From: Microbacterium sp. Se63.02b | GTDB taxonomy: Bacteria > Actinomycetota > Actinomycetes > Actinomycetales > Microbacteriaceae | NCBI RefSeq assembly: GCF_014171575.1 | Contig: NZ_CP050453.1 | Location: 3,968,001-4,032,000, forward strand | DNA: 64,000 bases | Reading direction: 5' to 3' | Shown here: in pieces, positions 1 through 8,494 of the stretch | Layout of the letters: every line of letters begins with the position of its first letter | Position numbering within the stretch: the stretch's first letter is position 1 | Position numbers and translations under genes: made by a program | The notes under the pieces: model-generated | Databases searched by the model: none | What the model saw: only the letters and a program-made list of their open reading frames with translations | Told to the model about the DNA's origin: nothing

Positions 1-175
1 ACGCCCGCAACGCCGACTCGTGTCGATGCTCATAGCGGCGATAGCCGTTCGAAGCACGCTCGGCGGGCGGGAGGACGCCGAGCCGTTCCAGGTCACGCAC
101 CTGCTGCGTCGAGTAGCCCGCGACGGCACCGAGAGTCGCCGTGGTGAACTCCACTTGAGGGTTTCGCATCGTCAT
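1..175 (-). CDS. MerR-family transcriptional regulator, N-terminal part (cut by window edge)
   Basis: The minus-strand reading frame starts with ATG at 175 (a second ATG lies at 169) and runs off the left edge after about 58 codons. The visible residues include a MerR winged-helix start: AVAGYSTQQVRDLERLGVLPP is followed by ASNGYRRY. That matches the family pattern in which the first helix-turn-helix is followed by a GYR motif that recognises DNA. MerR proteins are dimeric activators or repressors that bind between spaced promoter elements. The effector domain lies outside the window, so the inducer cannot be guessed. The gene is divergent from the next one, with about 55 bp between the starts. 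Confidence 0.75.
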   Translation of the reverse strand, partial: MTMRNPQVEFTTATLGAVAGYSTQQVRDLERLGVLPPAERASNGYRRYEHRHESALRA

Positions 176-230
176 CCCCACTCTCGCCGCGTGCAAGTCC
201 ACATAAGCACTTCACCCTCACTCTTGAGGC

Positions 231-676
231 ATGGAAATGCAGGAGATCATCGAAACGGTCCGTGGCTTCGACGGCGCCCTCGTCGTCAGCCCACAGGAAG
301 GCGACGCGTTCCCCGCGCTGTCCTGGGGCGACGCCTACTTCTACCACGCCCCCGACGGACAGATGCCCGAGCGCACCCAGCCGTACGGGACCATCATCAC
401 GAAGGACTACCCCGACGACACGTCGTCCGCGCTCGACACCCCCGGACGGTTCCGGGTCAACATCCACGTCGGACGCGCGCAGGCCGACGCCCTCTGCCCG
501 ACCGAACCGGAGCCGACCGCGGTCGACGCGTTCCGCCGGCATCCGCTGTACGGCACGTCGGGATGGGTGTGCGTGATCGACCCGGCGGAACGGACGGGCG
601 CTGTCGTGCTCTCCTGCTCCGTGACGCCCACGCTGCCGCACGGGCGCGCACCCAGCGCCGCGAGGACCGCGCATGA
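231..676 (+). CDS. DUF6194-like protein (frameshifted)
   Basis: A protein of about 147 residues once the frames are joined. It starts with ATG at 231; ATG at 237 is an alternative closer to the GAGG at 226-229. The N-terminal part (GFDGALVVSPQEGDAFP, WGDAYFYHAPDG, TIITKDYPDDTSS, GRFRVNIHVG) matches the conserved core of the small DUF6194 family, whose function is unknown. The frame breaks near 612-620. Restoring one base gives the expected C-terminal helix LLRDAHAAARARTQRREDRA, ending at TGA 674-676. That stop overlaps the ATG of the next gene, which suggests co-transcription. No signal peptide or membrane segment is present. Confidence 0.7.
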
Positions 677-1208
677 CCACGGCGCAGGGCATGAGCGAGA
701 TCGACCGGCGGACCGTCGCCGCGTGGGCCGCCGACTGCGCCGAACGGGTCCTGCCCCTGTTCGAGAGCGAGGCGCCGGACGACGGTCGTGCCCGCGACGC
801 CATCGCCAGGGCTCGGGCGTTCGCACGAGGTGAGCTCTCCGCCGCCGGCGAGATCCGCCGACGTTTCGTCGCTGGCCGCGCGGCGCGCAGCGCGACCTCC
901 CGCGCAGGTGCCGCCGCCGCGCGCTCCGCAGCCCAGGCCGCCGGCGTCGCGCACATGGGAGCTCACGCCCTCGGTGCGGCCGCCTACGCCGCTGTGGCGG
1001 TCGAACTCGCGCACCCCCCCAGGACGCGAGCGCCCGCAGGAACGAGGGGGCGTGGCAGCTCGAAGCGCTCCCGCCGGACGCCGCAGCCGCGCTGAGGCGC
1101 CTGCCGCTCGTGGGGGAGGATGCCGCGGGCCCCCTCGGTCCCGGGCTTCTGGCGTCGGGCACGCTCGGGGCGGTGATCCGCGAGATCCAGGCGCATCTCG
1201 GCACCTGA
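673..1208 (+). CDS. Imm5-like conserved protein (frameshifted)
   Basis: A helical, Ala/Arg-rich protein of about 178 residues, with ATG at 673 overlapping the previous stop (a second ATG, MSEIDRR, is at 691). It contains RDAIARARAFARGELSAAG and AAQAAGVAHMGAHALGAAAYA, typical of small actinobacterial proteins usually named putative immunity protein (Imm5-like). The reading frame breaks in the run of seven C at about 1013-1020. The other frame continues with WQLEALPPDAAAALRRLP and GAVIREIQAHLGT to the stop at 1206-1208. No toxin is adjacent, so a role in toxin immunity is only a family-level suggestion. Confidence 0.55.
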
Positions 1209-1222
1209 CCCGTGACCAGCGC

Positions 1223-1245
1223 TTCAGCCTCGGTTCAGCGTTCAC
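1223..1245 (+). promoter_or_regulatory. TTCAG direct repeats upstream of the response regulator
   Basis: TTCAG occurs at 1223-1227 and 1234-1238, 11 bp apart, followed by TTCAC at 1241-1245. This is the geometry of OmpR/PhoB-type response regulator sites. The same TTCAG repeats with 10-11 bp spacing recur upstream of the PepSY-like gene at 3277-3302, which suggests autoregulation plus a target. Binding is inferred. Confidence 0.45.
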
Positions 1246-1261
1246 CGGCCACACTGGAGGT

Positions 1262-1938
1262 ATGCGGATCCTGGTGGTGGACGACGAGGTGCGCCTCGCC
1301 GAGGGGTGCGCCGTGGGCTCGAGGCCGAGGGCTTCGCCGTCGATGTCGCCCACAACGGCGTCGACGGGCTGTGGCGAGCGCGGGAGACACGGTACGACGC
1401 CATCGTGCTCGACCTGATGATGCCGGGCATGAGCGGGTGGAAGGTGTGCGAGGCGCTGCGCGCGGAGGAGAACTGGACGCCCGTGCTGATGCTCACCGCG
1501 AAGGACGGCGAGTGGGACCAGGTCGAGGCGCTCGAGACCGGGGCAGACGACTACGTCACCAAGCCGTTCTCGTTCGCCATCCTCGTCGCACGGCTGCGAG
1601 CACTCGTCCGACGCGGGGCGGTCGCACGCCCGGCGATCCTCGAGGCCGGCGATCTGCGACTCGATCCGGCCGCGCACCGCGTGTGGCGCGGCGACACTCC
1701 GGTGTCGTTGACGGCGCGGGAGTTCTCGGTGCTCGAGCACCTCATGCGCCACCGCGGTCAGGTGCTGTCGAAGCGGGCCCTGATCGAGGGCGTCTGGGAC
1801 GACGACTTCGACGGCGACCCGAACATCGTCGAGGTCTACGTCGGCCATCTCCGCCGCAAGCTCGACAAGCCGTTCGGGCGCGAGGCGATCGAGACCATCC
1901 GCGGGGCGGGCTACCGACTGGCGGCCGACGGTGGCTAG
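1262..1938 (+). CDS. OmpR/PhoB-family response regulator (frameshifted)
   Basis: A two-component response regulator of about 226 residues. The receiver domain starts MRILVVDDEVRLAEG, with the acidic pair DD, the phosphoacceptor Asp in IVLDLMMPGMSG, and the conserved Lys in DDYVTKPF. The C-terminal winged helix contains LTAREFSVLEHLMRHRG and ends with GAGYRLAA. One G appears to be missing from the GGGG run at about 1303-1306, because codons 1-15 and the rest are in different frames. ATG at 1262 follows a GGAGG sequence. The gene overlaps the kinase gene by 8 bp, so the pair is co-translated. TTCAG repeats just upstream suggest autoregulation. Confidence 0.9.
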
Positions 1939-3246
1939 CCGGGGCTGGCGCTCGGTACGTGCCCGGACCACCCTCGGGGCGACGGCCGTCGTCGCGGTGG
2001 CACTGCTCGTCGGCGCCCTCTCGTTCTACGGCGTGCTCAGCGCGAGCATGCACAGCAGCACCGAACGCGCCGCCGAACAGCGGCTCGAAGAGCTCGCGGA
2101 GCGTGCGGGAGGCCCCGGCGGAAAGGGCATCGACGCGCTCGACGACGAGATCATCCAGATCATCGGGCCCGACGGCGCCGTGCGCGCGGCGAGCGAGGAC
2201 GCGCGGGACGCCCTCGGCTCGACGCCCCTCCCCTCGACGACGATCCGCAGACGATGACCGTCGACGGCGACCGCGTGCTCGTCGTCTCGGAAGACATCGA
2301 GGGAGACCGGACCCTCGTGCTCGCCGTGTCGATGGACGACGATGCGGAGACCCTCGCCACGGTCGCCACCCTGCTGGCCGTCGCCGTGCCCGTCCTGCTG
2401 CTGCTCGTGGCCGTGACCACCTGGCTGGTGGTCGGCCGTGCCCTCCGCCCGGTCGAGCGCATCCGCGAGGAGGTCGACGGCATCACGGCGGACCGCCTGC
2501 ATCAGCGCGTCCCGGTGCCCGACACGGCGGACGAGATCGCCGCGCTCGCCACCACCATGAACGGCATGCTCGACCGACTCGATGCGGCGGCCACCGCGCA
2601 GCGCCGTTTCGTGTCGGATGCCTCGCACGAGCTGCGGTCTCCGCTCGCGACCATCCGTCAGCATGCAGAGCTCGCCCACGCGCACCCCGAGGTCACGAGC
2701 ATCGCCGAGCTCGCGGAGGTCGTCTCGGAAGAAGGCCTCCGCCTGCAGGGGATCGTCGAGTCGCTGCTGCTGCTCGCCCGCCTCGACGAGGGCGCCGGCA
2801 CGAACGCCGAGGCGGTGGACCTCGACGACATCGCGCTGGGCGAGGTGCGCCGGATGCGGGCTGCCGGACTCGACGTGGACGGCTCGGGGATCCATGCCGC
2901 GAGGGTGCACGGCGACCCGCGCCTGCTCGGCCAGCTGGTGCGCAACCTGGCCGACAACGCCGTGCGGCACAGCCGGGGTCGCGTCGCGATCGGCGTGACC
3001 CCCGCGGGTGACCACGTGTTCCTCACGGTCGAGGACGACGGCGCCGGTGTCCCCTCCGCGGAGCGCGACCGCATCTTCGAACGCTTCGTGCGCCTCGACG
3101 AGGCACGCAGCCGCGACGCCGGAGGCAGCGGTCTCGGCCTCGCGATCGCACAGGGCATCGCGACCTCCGCCGGCGGGCACCTCACTGTCGACGACTCCCG
3201 ATGGGGCGGCGCCCGGTTCGTCCTCACCCTGCCCCTCACCGCCTGA
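1931..3246 (+). CDS. Sensor histidine kinase (frameshifted)
   Basis: Membrane sensor kinase of about 438 residues, partner of the preceding regulator. There is a first transmembrane helix at about residues 12-36 (ATAVVAVALLVGALSF), a short extracellular domain, and a second helix (LLAVAVPVLLLLVAVTTWLVV). A HAMP linker follows, then the H-box SDASHELRSPLATIRQH carrying the phosphorylated His. The N-box is LADNAVRHS, and the G-boxes are DDGAGVPSAERDRIFERF and GGSGLGLAIAQG. The frame breaks at about 2225-2240, in the extracellular domain, next to CCCCTCCCC. Both halves are otherwise intact, and the stop is TGA 3244-3246. Confidence 0.9.
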
Positions 3247-3265
3247 AGGGGCGGATCCTCGGATC

Positions 3266-3302
3266 CTGAAGAGGTCTTCAGGACGTTTCAGGGAGGCTTC
3301 AG
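3266..3302 (+). promoter_or_regulatory. TTCAG repeat array upstream of the PepSY-like gene
   Basis: TTCAG half-sites lie at 3277-3281, 3287-3291 and 3298-3302, with 10 and 11 bp between their starts. An inverted copy, CTGAA, lies at 3266-3270. The array sits 24-60 bp upstream of the ATG at 3326 and resembles the repeats in front of the response regulator. It is the likely binding site of that regulator, but this has not been tested. Confidence 0.5.
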
Positions 3303-3325
3303 CGCCCGCGGGAGACCATCGTGAC

Positions 3326-4187
3326 ATGGACGACAAGACACCCACTCCCGACCAGACGCCCGAGCCCGCTCCCGAGAGCACCCCGGATGCGCAGACCGTC
3401 CCCGTGACCTCGGCTCCGGAGGCCGCGTCGCCCGCGACAGGGTCAGGGCAGCACCCGGCATCCCCACGGCCGCGCCCGACGCCACGGACGCCGCGGCCCC
3501 CGCAGACGGCCCGGCCACAGCGAAGCCCGGGCGCACGCGTGCCCTGCTCATCGGCGGTGGCATCGCCGCAGCCGTGATCCTCGCGGGGGCGGCGTCGCCG
3601 TCGGCGCGGCGATCGGAGACGAGTTCGGCGGCGACGACGACCGTCCGTCGATGTCCGACGGACCCCGCCACGATGACGACCGACACGACGACCGCCCCGG
3701 CGGCGACCGTCGGGATGACGACCGCCCCGGCGACCCCGGCTCCTCGGACGGCCGCGGACCCGTCACCGGGATCGGCACCGCGTCCGCCGACGACCTGATC
3801 GAGATTGCCGATGCCGCACGTGGCGCCGCCGACGGGGAGGTGACCTCGATCGATGCGAAGCGCGACGGCACGTGGGAGGTGGAGCTCACGAACGCCTCGG
3901 GCGACGAGGCCGAGGTCAGGGTCGAGGAGGACCTCTCCGCATCCGTCATCTCCACCGACAAGGGCGACGGCGACGACACCGGGCCCGTGCTCACCCTCGA
4001 CGACGAGACGATCCGTGCTCTCGTCGCGGCTGCTCTCGCCGAAGCGGACGGGATGATCACCGACCTCGATGTCGACGCCGATGACGTGAGCCCCTACGAC
4101 GCCTCGGTCCTCACCTCGGACAACCGCTCCATCGACATCGATTTCGACGCCGAGTTCGCGGTCGTCGGAACCGACATCGACGACTGA
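3326..4187 (+). CDS. Membrane-anchored PepSY-like protein (frameshifted twice)
   Basis: A predicted single-pass membrane protein of about 285 residues. The cytoplasmic N-terminus is Pro/Thr-rich (starting MDDKTPTPDQTPEPAPEST). A helix follows (RALLIGGGIAAAVILAG), then an acidic Asp/Arg/Gly linker and a C-terminal PepSY-like region (LIEIADAARGAADGEVTSID, DGTWEVELTNASGDEAEVRV). A second, shorter repeat is ALAEADGMITDLDVDAD. PepSY domains often bind peptides or inhibit proteases, and many sit next to two-component systems. The frame breaks at about 3440 and about 3585 (GGGG run). The upstream TTCAG array suggests control by the adjacent two-component system. Confidence 0.7.
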
Positions 4188-4206
4188 GTCGCGTTAGCAT
4201 TCAGAG

Positions 4207-4434
4207 ATGACCTCCCCCGATCGGATCGACGACATCTCCATCGGCGGGGAGGTGATCCGGCTCGGGCAGTTCCTCAAGTTCGCCGGTCTCCTCGACTCGG
4301 GCGGAGACGCCAAAGAGGTCATCATCGACGGCTATGTGACGGTCAACGGCGAGGTCGATCGCCGTCGCGGACGCCAGCTCCGCGACGGCGACCTCGTCTC
4401 TTTCGAAGGCCGCACCGTCCGCGTCCGGCCCTGA
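4207..4434 (+). CDS. S4-domain RNA-binding protein (YbcJ/RlbA type)
   Basis: A complete 75-residue protein consisting almost entirely of one S4 RNA-binding domain. IRLGQFLKFAGLLDSGGDAK is followed by IIDGYVTVNGEVDRRRGRQL and DLVSFEGRTVRV. This matches the small YbcJ-like S4 proteins that bind structured RNA, possibly in ribosome assembly. ATG at 4207 begins 19 bp after the previous stop. No frameshift is seen. Confidence 0.85.
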   Translation: MTSPDRIDDISIGGEVIRLGQFLKFAGLLDSGGDAKEVIIDGYVTVNGEVDRRRGRQLRDGDLVSFEGRTVRVRP

Positions 4435-4484
4435 CCGCGCTGGCCGCGGCGGGAGGCCCGGCCGGTCGCCGACGACGGTGACGG

Positions 4485-4898
4485 TCAGCCGCGGTTCCAG
4501 TGCCGGAGTTTCTCGGGATTGCTGACCACCCACGCCCGCGTCAGCCGTGCGCCGCGCGTCTCGGCGGTCACTGCGGCGAACACCACGCCACTGCGGGAGA
4601 GGACGAATCCCGGAGCGCCGTTGATCGACACCGCCCTGGCCGAGCAGTCTGCCGACGCCACCTCCGCCGAGGCCACCTCCGCCAGAGCGGACGCCGCGGC
4701 GCGATCCCCTTCGACGGGACGCGTCACCGCATCGACGACCCGACCGCTGTCGACGATGACGACCGCGTCAGGACGGAGCAGCGCACGGATCCCTTCCGTG
4801 TCCGCCGCCGCCATCCGCTGGGCGAGCTGTTCCATCGTGACCGGGTCTGCGACGTCACGACGATCCGGCGTCCGCCCCCGACGGCGCTCCGCGGTCAT
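4485..4898 (-). CDS. Stand-alone SnoaL-like protein downstream of the ECF41 sigma factor
   Basis: A 137-residue protein. Its ATG (4898-4896) overlaps the TGA of the sigma-factor gene, so the two are translationally coupled. The fold looks SnoaL/NTF2-like: an N-terminal helix region (MEQLAQRMAAADTEGIRALL), DAVVIVDSGRVVDAVTRPV, and a C-terminal strand run GFVLSRSGVVFAAVTAETRG ending VVSNPEKLRHW. The NPEKL segment closely resembles the NPDKL motif normally found at the end of the C-terminal domain of ECF41 sigma factors. The neighbouring sigma factor has SPQKL at that place. The protein may be a separated copy of that regulatory domain or a small-molecule binder. Confidence 0.7.
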   Translation of the reverse strand: MTAERRRGRTPDRRDVADPVTMEQLAQRMAAADTEGIRALLRPDAVVIVDSGRVVDAVTRPVEGDRAAASALAEVASAEVASADCSARAVSINGAPGFVLSRSGVVFAAVTAETRGARLTRAWVVSNPEKLRHWNRG

Positions 4899-5857
4899 AC
4901 GTCGACCGCGGTGACGTGGCCGAGCTTCTGAGGGCTCATCACCCAGAGGAGCTGCAGGATGCCGTCGGCCGACGTCGTCACGGTGACGATCGTGGTGACG
5001 ACGCCGTTCTCGATGAGTGTCGCCGCCGGCTGCCCGTTGACGTGCACCCAACCGATCGACTTGCCGATCCAGAAGTGGTGCGCGAACGCTGCGACGAACT
5101 TCGCCACCCTTCCCCGCCCGATCACCGGGATGCGTGCCGCGAGCTTCACGCCGTTGCCGTCCGTGTAGCTGACGACGTCTTCGGCGAAGAGCTTCTCCAG
5201 CGCCTGCGCGTCTCCCTTCTGCGCCGCGGTGAGGAAAGCCTCCAACAGGCGCCGCTGGTCCGATGCGGCGACCGTCGACTGCCGCGCGGACGCCAGGTGT
5301 CCGCGCGCGCGGCTCACGAGCTGTCTGGCGCTCACCACACTCGTCGAGATGACCTCCGCGATCCGGGGATAGGGATAGTCGAAGGCCTCGCGCAGGATGT
5401 AGGCGGCACGCTCGGTGGGCGTCAGCTTCTCGAGGGTCAGCAGGATCGCGAACTGCAGGGCCTCCGCGCGCTCGGCGCCGAGCGCAGGGTCGTCATCCGT
5501 GTTCACCGGCTCGGGAAGCCACGGTCCGATGTAGGTCTCGCGGCGCGAGTGCGCGGACTGCAGCACGTTGATCGAGAGTCGCGTCGCGATCGTCGCCAGG
5601 AACGCCGCCGGCTCGGCCACCCGCCCACGGTCGGTGTTCTGCCACCGGATCCAGGTGTCCTGCACGATGTCTTCCGCATCGGCGACCGTGCCGAGCATGC
5701 GGTAGGCGATGCCGAACAGGCGTCGTCGCTGCTGCGCGAACACCTCCACCGCGTCGTCGAGGTCGCCGCGCTGCGGGCTGCGGTGGTCTTCCGTCGAGTC
5801 CACGGGCCGGACCTCCCTCTCCTCCGCGGGCATCGGCGCGGAGCCGGCGCTCACCAC
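4895..5857 (-). CDS. ECF41-type RNA polymerase sigma factor with C-terminal SnoaL-like domain
   Basis: About 320 residues. Region 2 is RRRLFGIAYRMLGTVADAEDIVQDTWIRW. Region 4 includes LTPTERAAYILREAFDYPY and ISTSVVSARQLVSRARGHL. Between them lies the WLPEP motif that characterises ECF41 factors. The C-terminal SnoaL-like domain carries YTDGNGVKLAA in place of the usual DGGGK motif and ends LWVMSPQKLG. ECF41 factors have no anti-sigma factor; the C-terminal domain controls activity. GTG at 5857 is chosen because AAGGGG lies 7 bp upstream; ATG at 5833 is an alternative. Starts further upstream would overlap the promoter at 5938-5964. Confidence 0.85.
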   Translation of the reverse strand: MVSAGSAPMPAEEREVRPVDSTEDHRSPQRGDLDDAVEVFAQQRRRLFGIAYRMLGTVADAEDIVQDTWIRWQNTDRGRVAEPAAFLATIATRLSINVLQSAHSRRETYIGPWLPEPVNTDDDPALGAERAEALQFAILLTLEKLTPTERAAYILREAFDYPYPRIAEVISTSVVSARQLVSRARGHLASARQSTVAASDQRRLLEAFLTAAQKGDAQALEKLFAEDVVSYTDGNGVKLAARIPVIGRGRVAKFVAAFAHHFWIGKSIGWVHVNGQPAATLIENGVVTTIVTVTTSADGILQLLWVMSPQKLGHVTAVDV

Positions 5858-5937
5858 CGGGTATCCCCTTCGGATTCGTCGCATCCCGTCCGCCCATTCT
5901 GGCCCCTGCCTGCGTGCAGAGCGCCGTCGACAGCACT

Positions 5938-5964
5938 GACCGCCCAGCCGCCGGTTCTGTGACA
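5938..5964 (-). promoter_or_regulatory. ECF41-type promoter of the sigma-factor operon
   Basis: On the minus strand, TGTCACA (5964-5958) is followed after exactly 16 bp by GGTC (5941-5938). The published ECF41 promoter consensus is TGTCACA-N16-CGTC. It points at the sigma-factor gene, which suggests autoregulation. Confidence 0.75.
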
Positions 5965-5972
5965 CGCGCTCC

Positions 5973-5999
5973 CGTCACAAGCGGGTCGCCCACCCGGTC
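5973..5999 (+). promoter_or_regulatory. ECF41-type promoter of the first epimerase-like gene
   Basis: CGTCACA (5973-5979), 16 bp, then GGTC (5996-5999) on the plus strand, 49 bp before the ATG at 6049. Same geometry as the divergent sigma-factor promoter, whose -35 element lies 9 bp away. Confidence 0.7.
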
Positions 6000-6048
6000 T
6001 CTTGGGTATCCGTGGGATTCCGCGGGGAATCGGACATCGGAGGAAGAC

Positions 6049-6811
6049 ATGAGAATCACGGTCATCGGAGGCACGGGCCTCATCGGGGCACGCGTGGTGC
6101 GGCGGCTGGGCGACGCGGGACATGAGGTCGTCGCCGCGGCGCGTGCGACGGGCGTCAACTCGTATACACCGGCGAAGGCCTCGAGCAGGCTCTGACCGGA
6201 ACAGACGTCCTCGTCGACGTCTCCAACTCCTCGTACACCGACGAGGAGGGCGCGCGCGACTTCTTCACCACCTCGACGCTGAACCTGCTCAGCTACGGCG
6301 AAGCCGCCGGAGTCGGGCATCACGTCGCCCTCTCCGTGGTCGGCACCGACCGGCTCGCCCGTGCGGAGGGCGGATACTTCATCGCCAAGCACGAGCAGGA
6401 GCGGCTGATCTCGGCGTCCGGCCGCCCGTACTCCCTCGTGCACGCGACCCAGTTCTTCGAGTTCGTCCGCAGCATCACCGATCACGCGATGCGAGGTCGG
6501 GTCGCCCACATCGCGGACGTGCTCGTGCAGCCGATGGCGGCCGACGACGTGGCGGACGCCGTCGTGCGCACAGCCCTCGCCGACCCGCTCCACGGGATGA
6601 TCGAATTCGGCGGCCCGGAGGTGTTCAGCCTCGCCGCGGTGGCCGCGATGGACCTCCGCTCACGCCAGGACGAACGAGAAGTGGTGCCCGACCCCTGGGG
6701 ACATACTTCGGCGCCAGGCTCGGCCGCCGCGATCTGCTGCCGGAGGCGACCGCCACGATCGCCCCGACGCGCTATCACGACTGGCGCGTGCGAGTCACGG
6801 TGAACGCCTGA
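6049..6811 (+). CDS. NAD(P)-binding NmrA/epimerase-like protein 1 (frameshifted)
   Basis: A Rossmann-fold protein of about 253 residues. It starts MRITVIGGTGLIGARVVRRL, with the dinucleotide motif GGTGLIG, continues VVGTDRLARAEGGYFIAKHEQERL and PYSLVHATQFFEFVRS, and ends RYHDWRVRVTVNA. Members of this family act as atypical short-chain dehydrogenases or as redox-sensing binding proteins. ATG at 6049 has GGAGGA 6-11 bases upstream. The frame breaks at about 6163-6175 and again at about 6695-6705 (run GGGG). Oxidoreductase/epimerase genes beside ECF41 factors are their usual targets, and the upstream promoter fits this. Confidence 0.8.
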
Positions 6812-6813
6812 CC

Positions 6814-6840
6814 TGTCACACCCGGGGCTCGACCCCGGTC
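6814..6840 (+). promoter_or_regulatory. ECF41-type promoter of the second epimerase-like gene
   Basis: A perfect TGTCACA (6814-6820), 16 bp, then GGTC (6837-6840), 47 bp before the ATG at 6887. The spacer also forms a CCGGGG/CCCCGG inverted repeat that could help end the upstream transcript. Confidence 0.75.
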
Positions 6841-6886
6841 ATACCTGCAGGCACCACAGGGTGCCGCTCAAACGAAAGGCGTGGAC

Positions 6887-7625
6887 ATGGCAAAGATCGT
6901 CGTCATCGGAGGTACCGGCCTCATCGGCTCGAAGGTCGTCGCGAAGCTCAGGGAGCACGGCCACGACGCCGTCGCCGCGTCGCCCAACACGGGAGTGAAC
7001 TCTCTGACCGGCGAAGGGCTCGCCGATGCCCTGGTCGGCGCGGACACCGTCGTGGACGTCTCCAACTCCCCCTCGTTCGCGGCGGACGACGTGCTCGAGT
7101 TCTTCACCACGTCGACCCGCAACCTGCTGGCGGCCGAAGCCGTGGCCGGGGTGACCCACCATGTCGCCCTCACGATCGTCGGCACGAACCGGCCGCAGAG
7201 CATCCCCTACTTCGCGGCGAAAGTCGCCCAGGAACAGCTCATCCGCGACTCCGGCATCCCGTACTCCCTCGTGCACGCGACGCAGTTCTTCGAGTTCGTG
7301 GGGAGCATCGCCGACATCTCGACCGAGGGTGACACCGTCAGCCTGCCCGGCGCCCTCATCCAGCCGATCGCCGCAGAGGATGTGGCGACGGCCGTGGCGC
7401 GCACGGCCGCCGGCACCCCCTCAGGGGACTTCGAGATCGCGGGACCCGAGGCGTTCGGCATGGATGAGTTCGCCCGCCGCGCTCTCTCGTTCCGCCACGA
7501 CCCCCGCACGGTCGTCCGCGACGACAGTGCACCGTACTACGGCGCGCAGATCGCGGAGCGCACCCTCATCCCGATCGAGGGCGCGCGCATCTTCGAGACG
7601 ACCCTCGAGGAGTGGCTGCCGCTGA
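6887..7625 (+). CDS. NAD(P)-binding NmrA/epimerase-like protein 2 (3' end uncertain)
   Basis: A paralogue of the previous gene. MAKIVVIGGTGLIGSKVVAK has the GGTGLIG cofactor motif; later segments are VDVSNSPSFAADDVLEFFTTS, ALTIVGTNRPQSIPYFAAK, PYSLVHATQFFEFVGS and TLIPIEGARIFETTLEEWL. ATG at 6887 follows GAAAGG; a GTG at 6881 is less likely. The reading frame has no stop where the family usually ends (about 245-250 residues) and runs on through the antisense of the next gene. A frame change near 7610-7620 would give TGA at 7623-7625, which I take as the end. Transcription is probably driven by the ECF41-type promoter at 6814-6840. Confidence 0.75.
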
Positions 7626-7699
7626 ACCCGCCGCGCGTGACGGGTGCCGAGCGAGGGGCGTGGCGGCTGTGCAGCCCGCTCCTCGGTCGGTCCGCCGTG

Positions 7700-8494
7700 T
7701 CACTCGCCGCGGAACCGCGCCGCCAAGGCCGGGTCGACCTCCACGTCGCCGAAGGAGGCTGTCCAGGCACCGTCCACGGCGATGGACTCGCCGCTGAGGT
7801 ACGGGGCCTGGTCCGAGAGCAGGAAGGCGGTCACCGCGGCCACCTCTTCGGCACGGGCGATGCGCCCCATGGGCGGGCCCTCGGCGAGGCCGCGTTCCTC
7901 GGCTTCGGGATCGGGCGATGCGGCGATCTTCGCCTCGAGGTGCGGGGTGCGCACCCCTCCCGGTGCCACTGTGTTGGCGCGGATGCCGAGCCGGCCGTAG
8001 CTCACCGCCACGCTGCGGGTCAGGGCGTCGATGCCGCCCTTGGTGAACTCGTACGCGCCGTGGTGCGGGTGGCTGGCGCGGCCGTGGATCGAGCCGACGT
8101 TGACGATCGCCCCGGGGAGACCCTGGTCGATGAACGCCGAGACGGCCGTCGAGCACCCCCAGATGTAGCCGAAGCCGTTGATGCCGATGATCTCGCGTAC
8201 GACGTCTTCATCCAGTTCATGCAGCGGCGTGTGCTTCGTGATGCCGGCGTTGTTGACCCACCCTGCCAGCGGTGCCCTGGCGAGGGCCGCCTCCGCCGCC
8301 CTCTGGTGGGCGCTGCGCTCCGACGCGTCACCGAGCACGACTTCGGCGACGATGCCCTCCTCGAGCGTCCCGGACCCTGGCGAACGTTCGAGCCCAACGA
8401 CGATCCATCCGTCGGCCGTCAGGCGCTCGGCGATCGCCCGACCGATGCCCTTGCCGCTGCCCGTCACCACGACGCTGCGTGCGGATTCGATCAT
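7700..8494 (-). CDS. SDR-family oxidoreductase
   Basis: A complete 264-residue classical short-chain dehydrogenase. It has the cofactor motif TGSGKGIGRAIAE, the structural WVNNAG, the catalytic Ser in VNVGS, the YEFTK active-site Tyr/Lys pair, and a C-terminal FLLSDQAPYLSGESIAVDG. The sequence is closest in style to glucose-1-dehydrogenase-like and sugar-acid dehydrogenases. Its ATG overlaps the stop of the enolase-superfamily gene (ATGA at 8491-8494), so the two form an operon. The partner suggests it oxidises a sugar acid or related hydroxy compound; the substrate is not determinable. Confidence 0.9.
   Translation of the reverse strand: MIESARSVVVTGSGKGIGRAIAERLTADGWIVVGLERSPGSGTLEEGIVAEVVLGDASERSAHQRAAEAALARAPLAGWVNNAGITKHTPLHELDEDVVREIIGINGFGYIWGCSTAVSAFIDQGLPGAIVNVGSIHGRASHPHHGAYEFTKGGIDALTRSVAVSYGRLGIRANTVAPGGVRTPHLEAKIAASPDPEAEERGLAEGPPMGRIARAEEVAAVTAFLLSDQAPYLSGESIAVDGAWTASFGDVEVDPALAARFRGE

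Noticed and set aside
673-1208. Imm5-like protein considered as evidence for a toxin-immunity island
   Set aside because: No polymorphic toxin, secretion gene or further immunity gene adjoins it; the family name alone is weak evidence.
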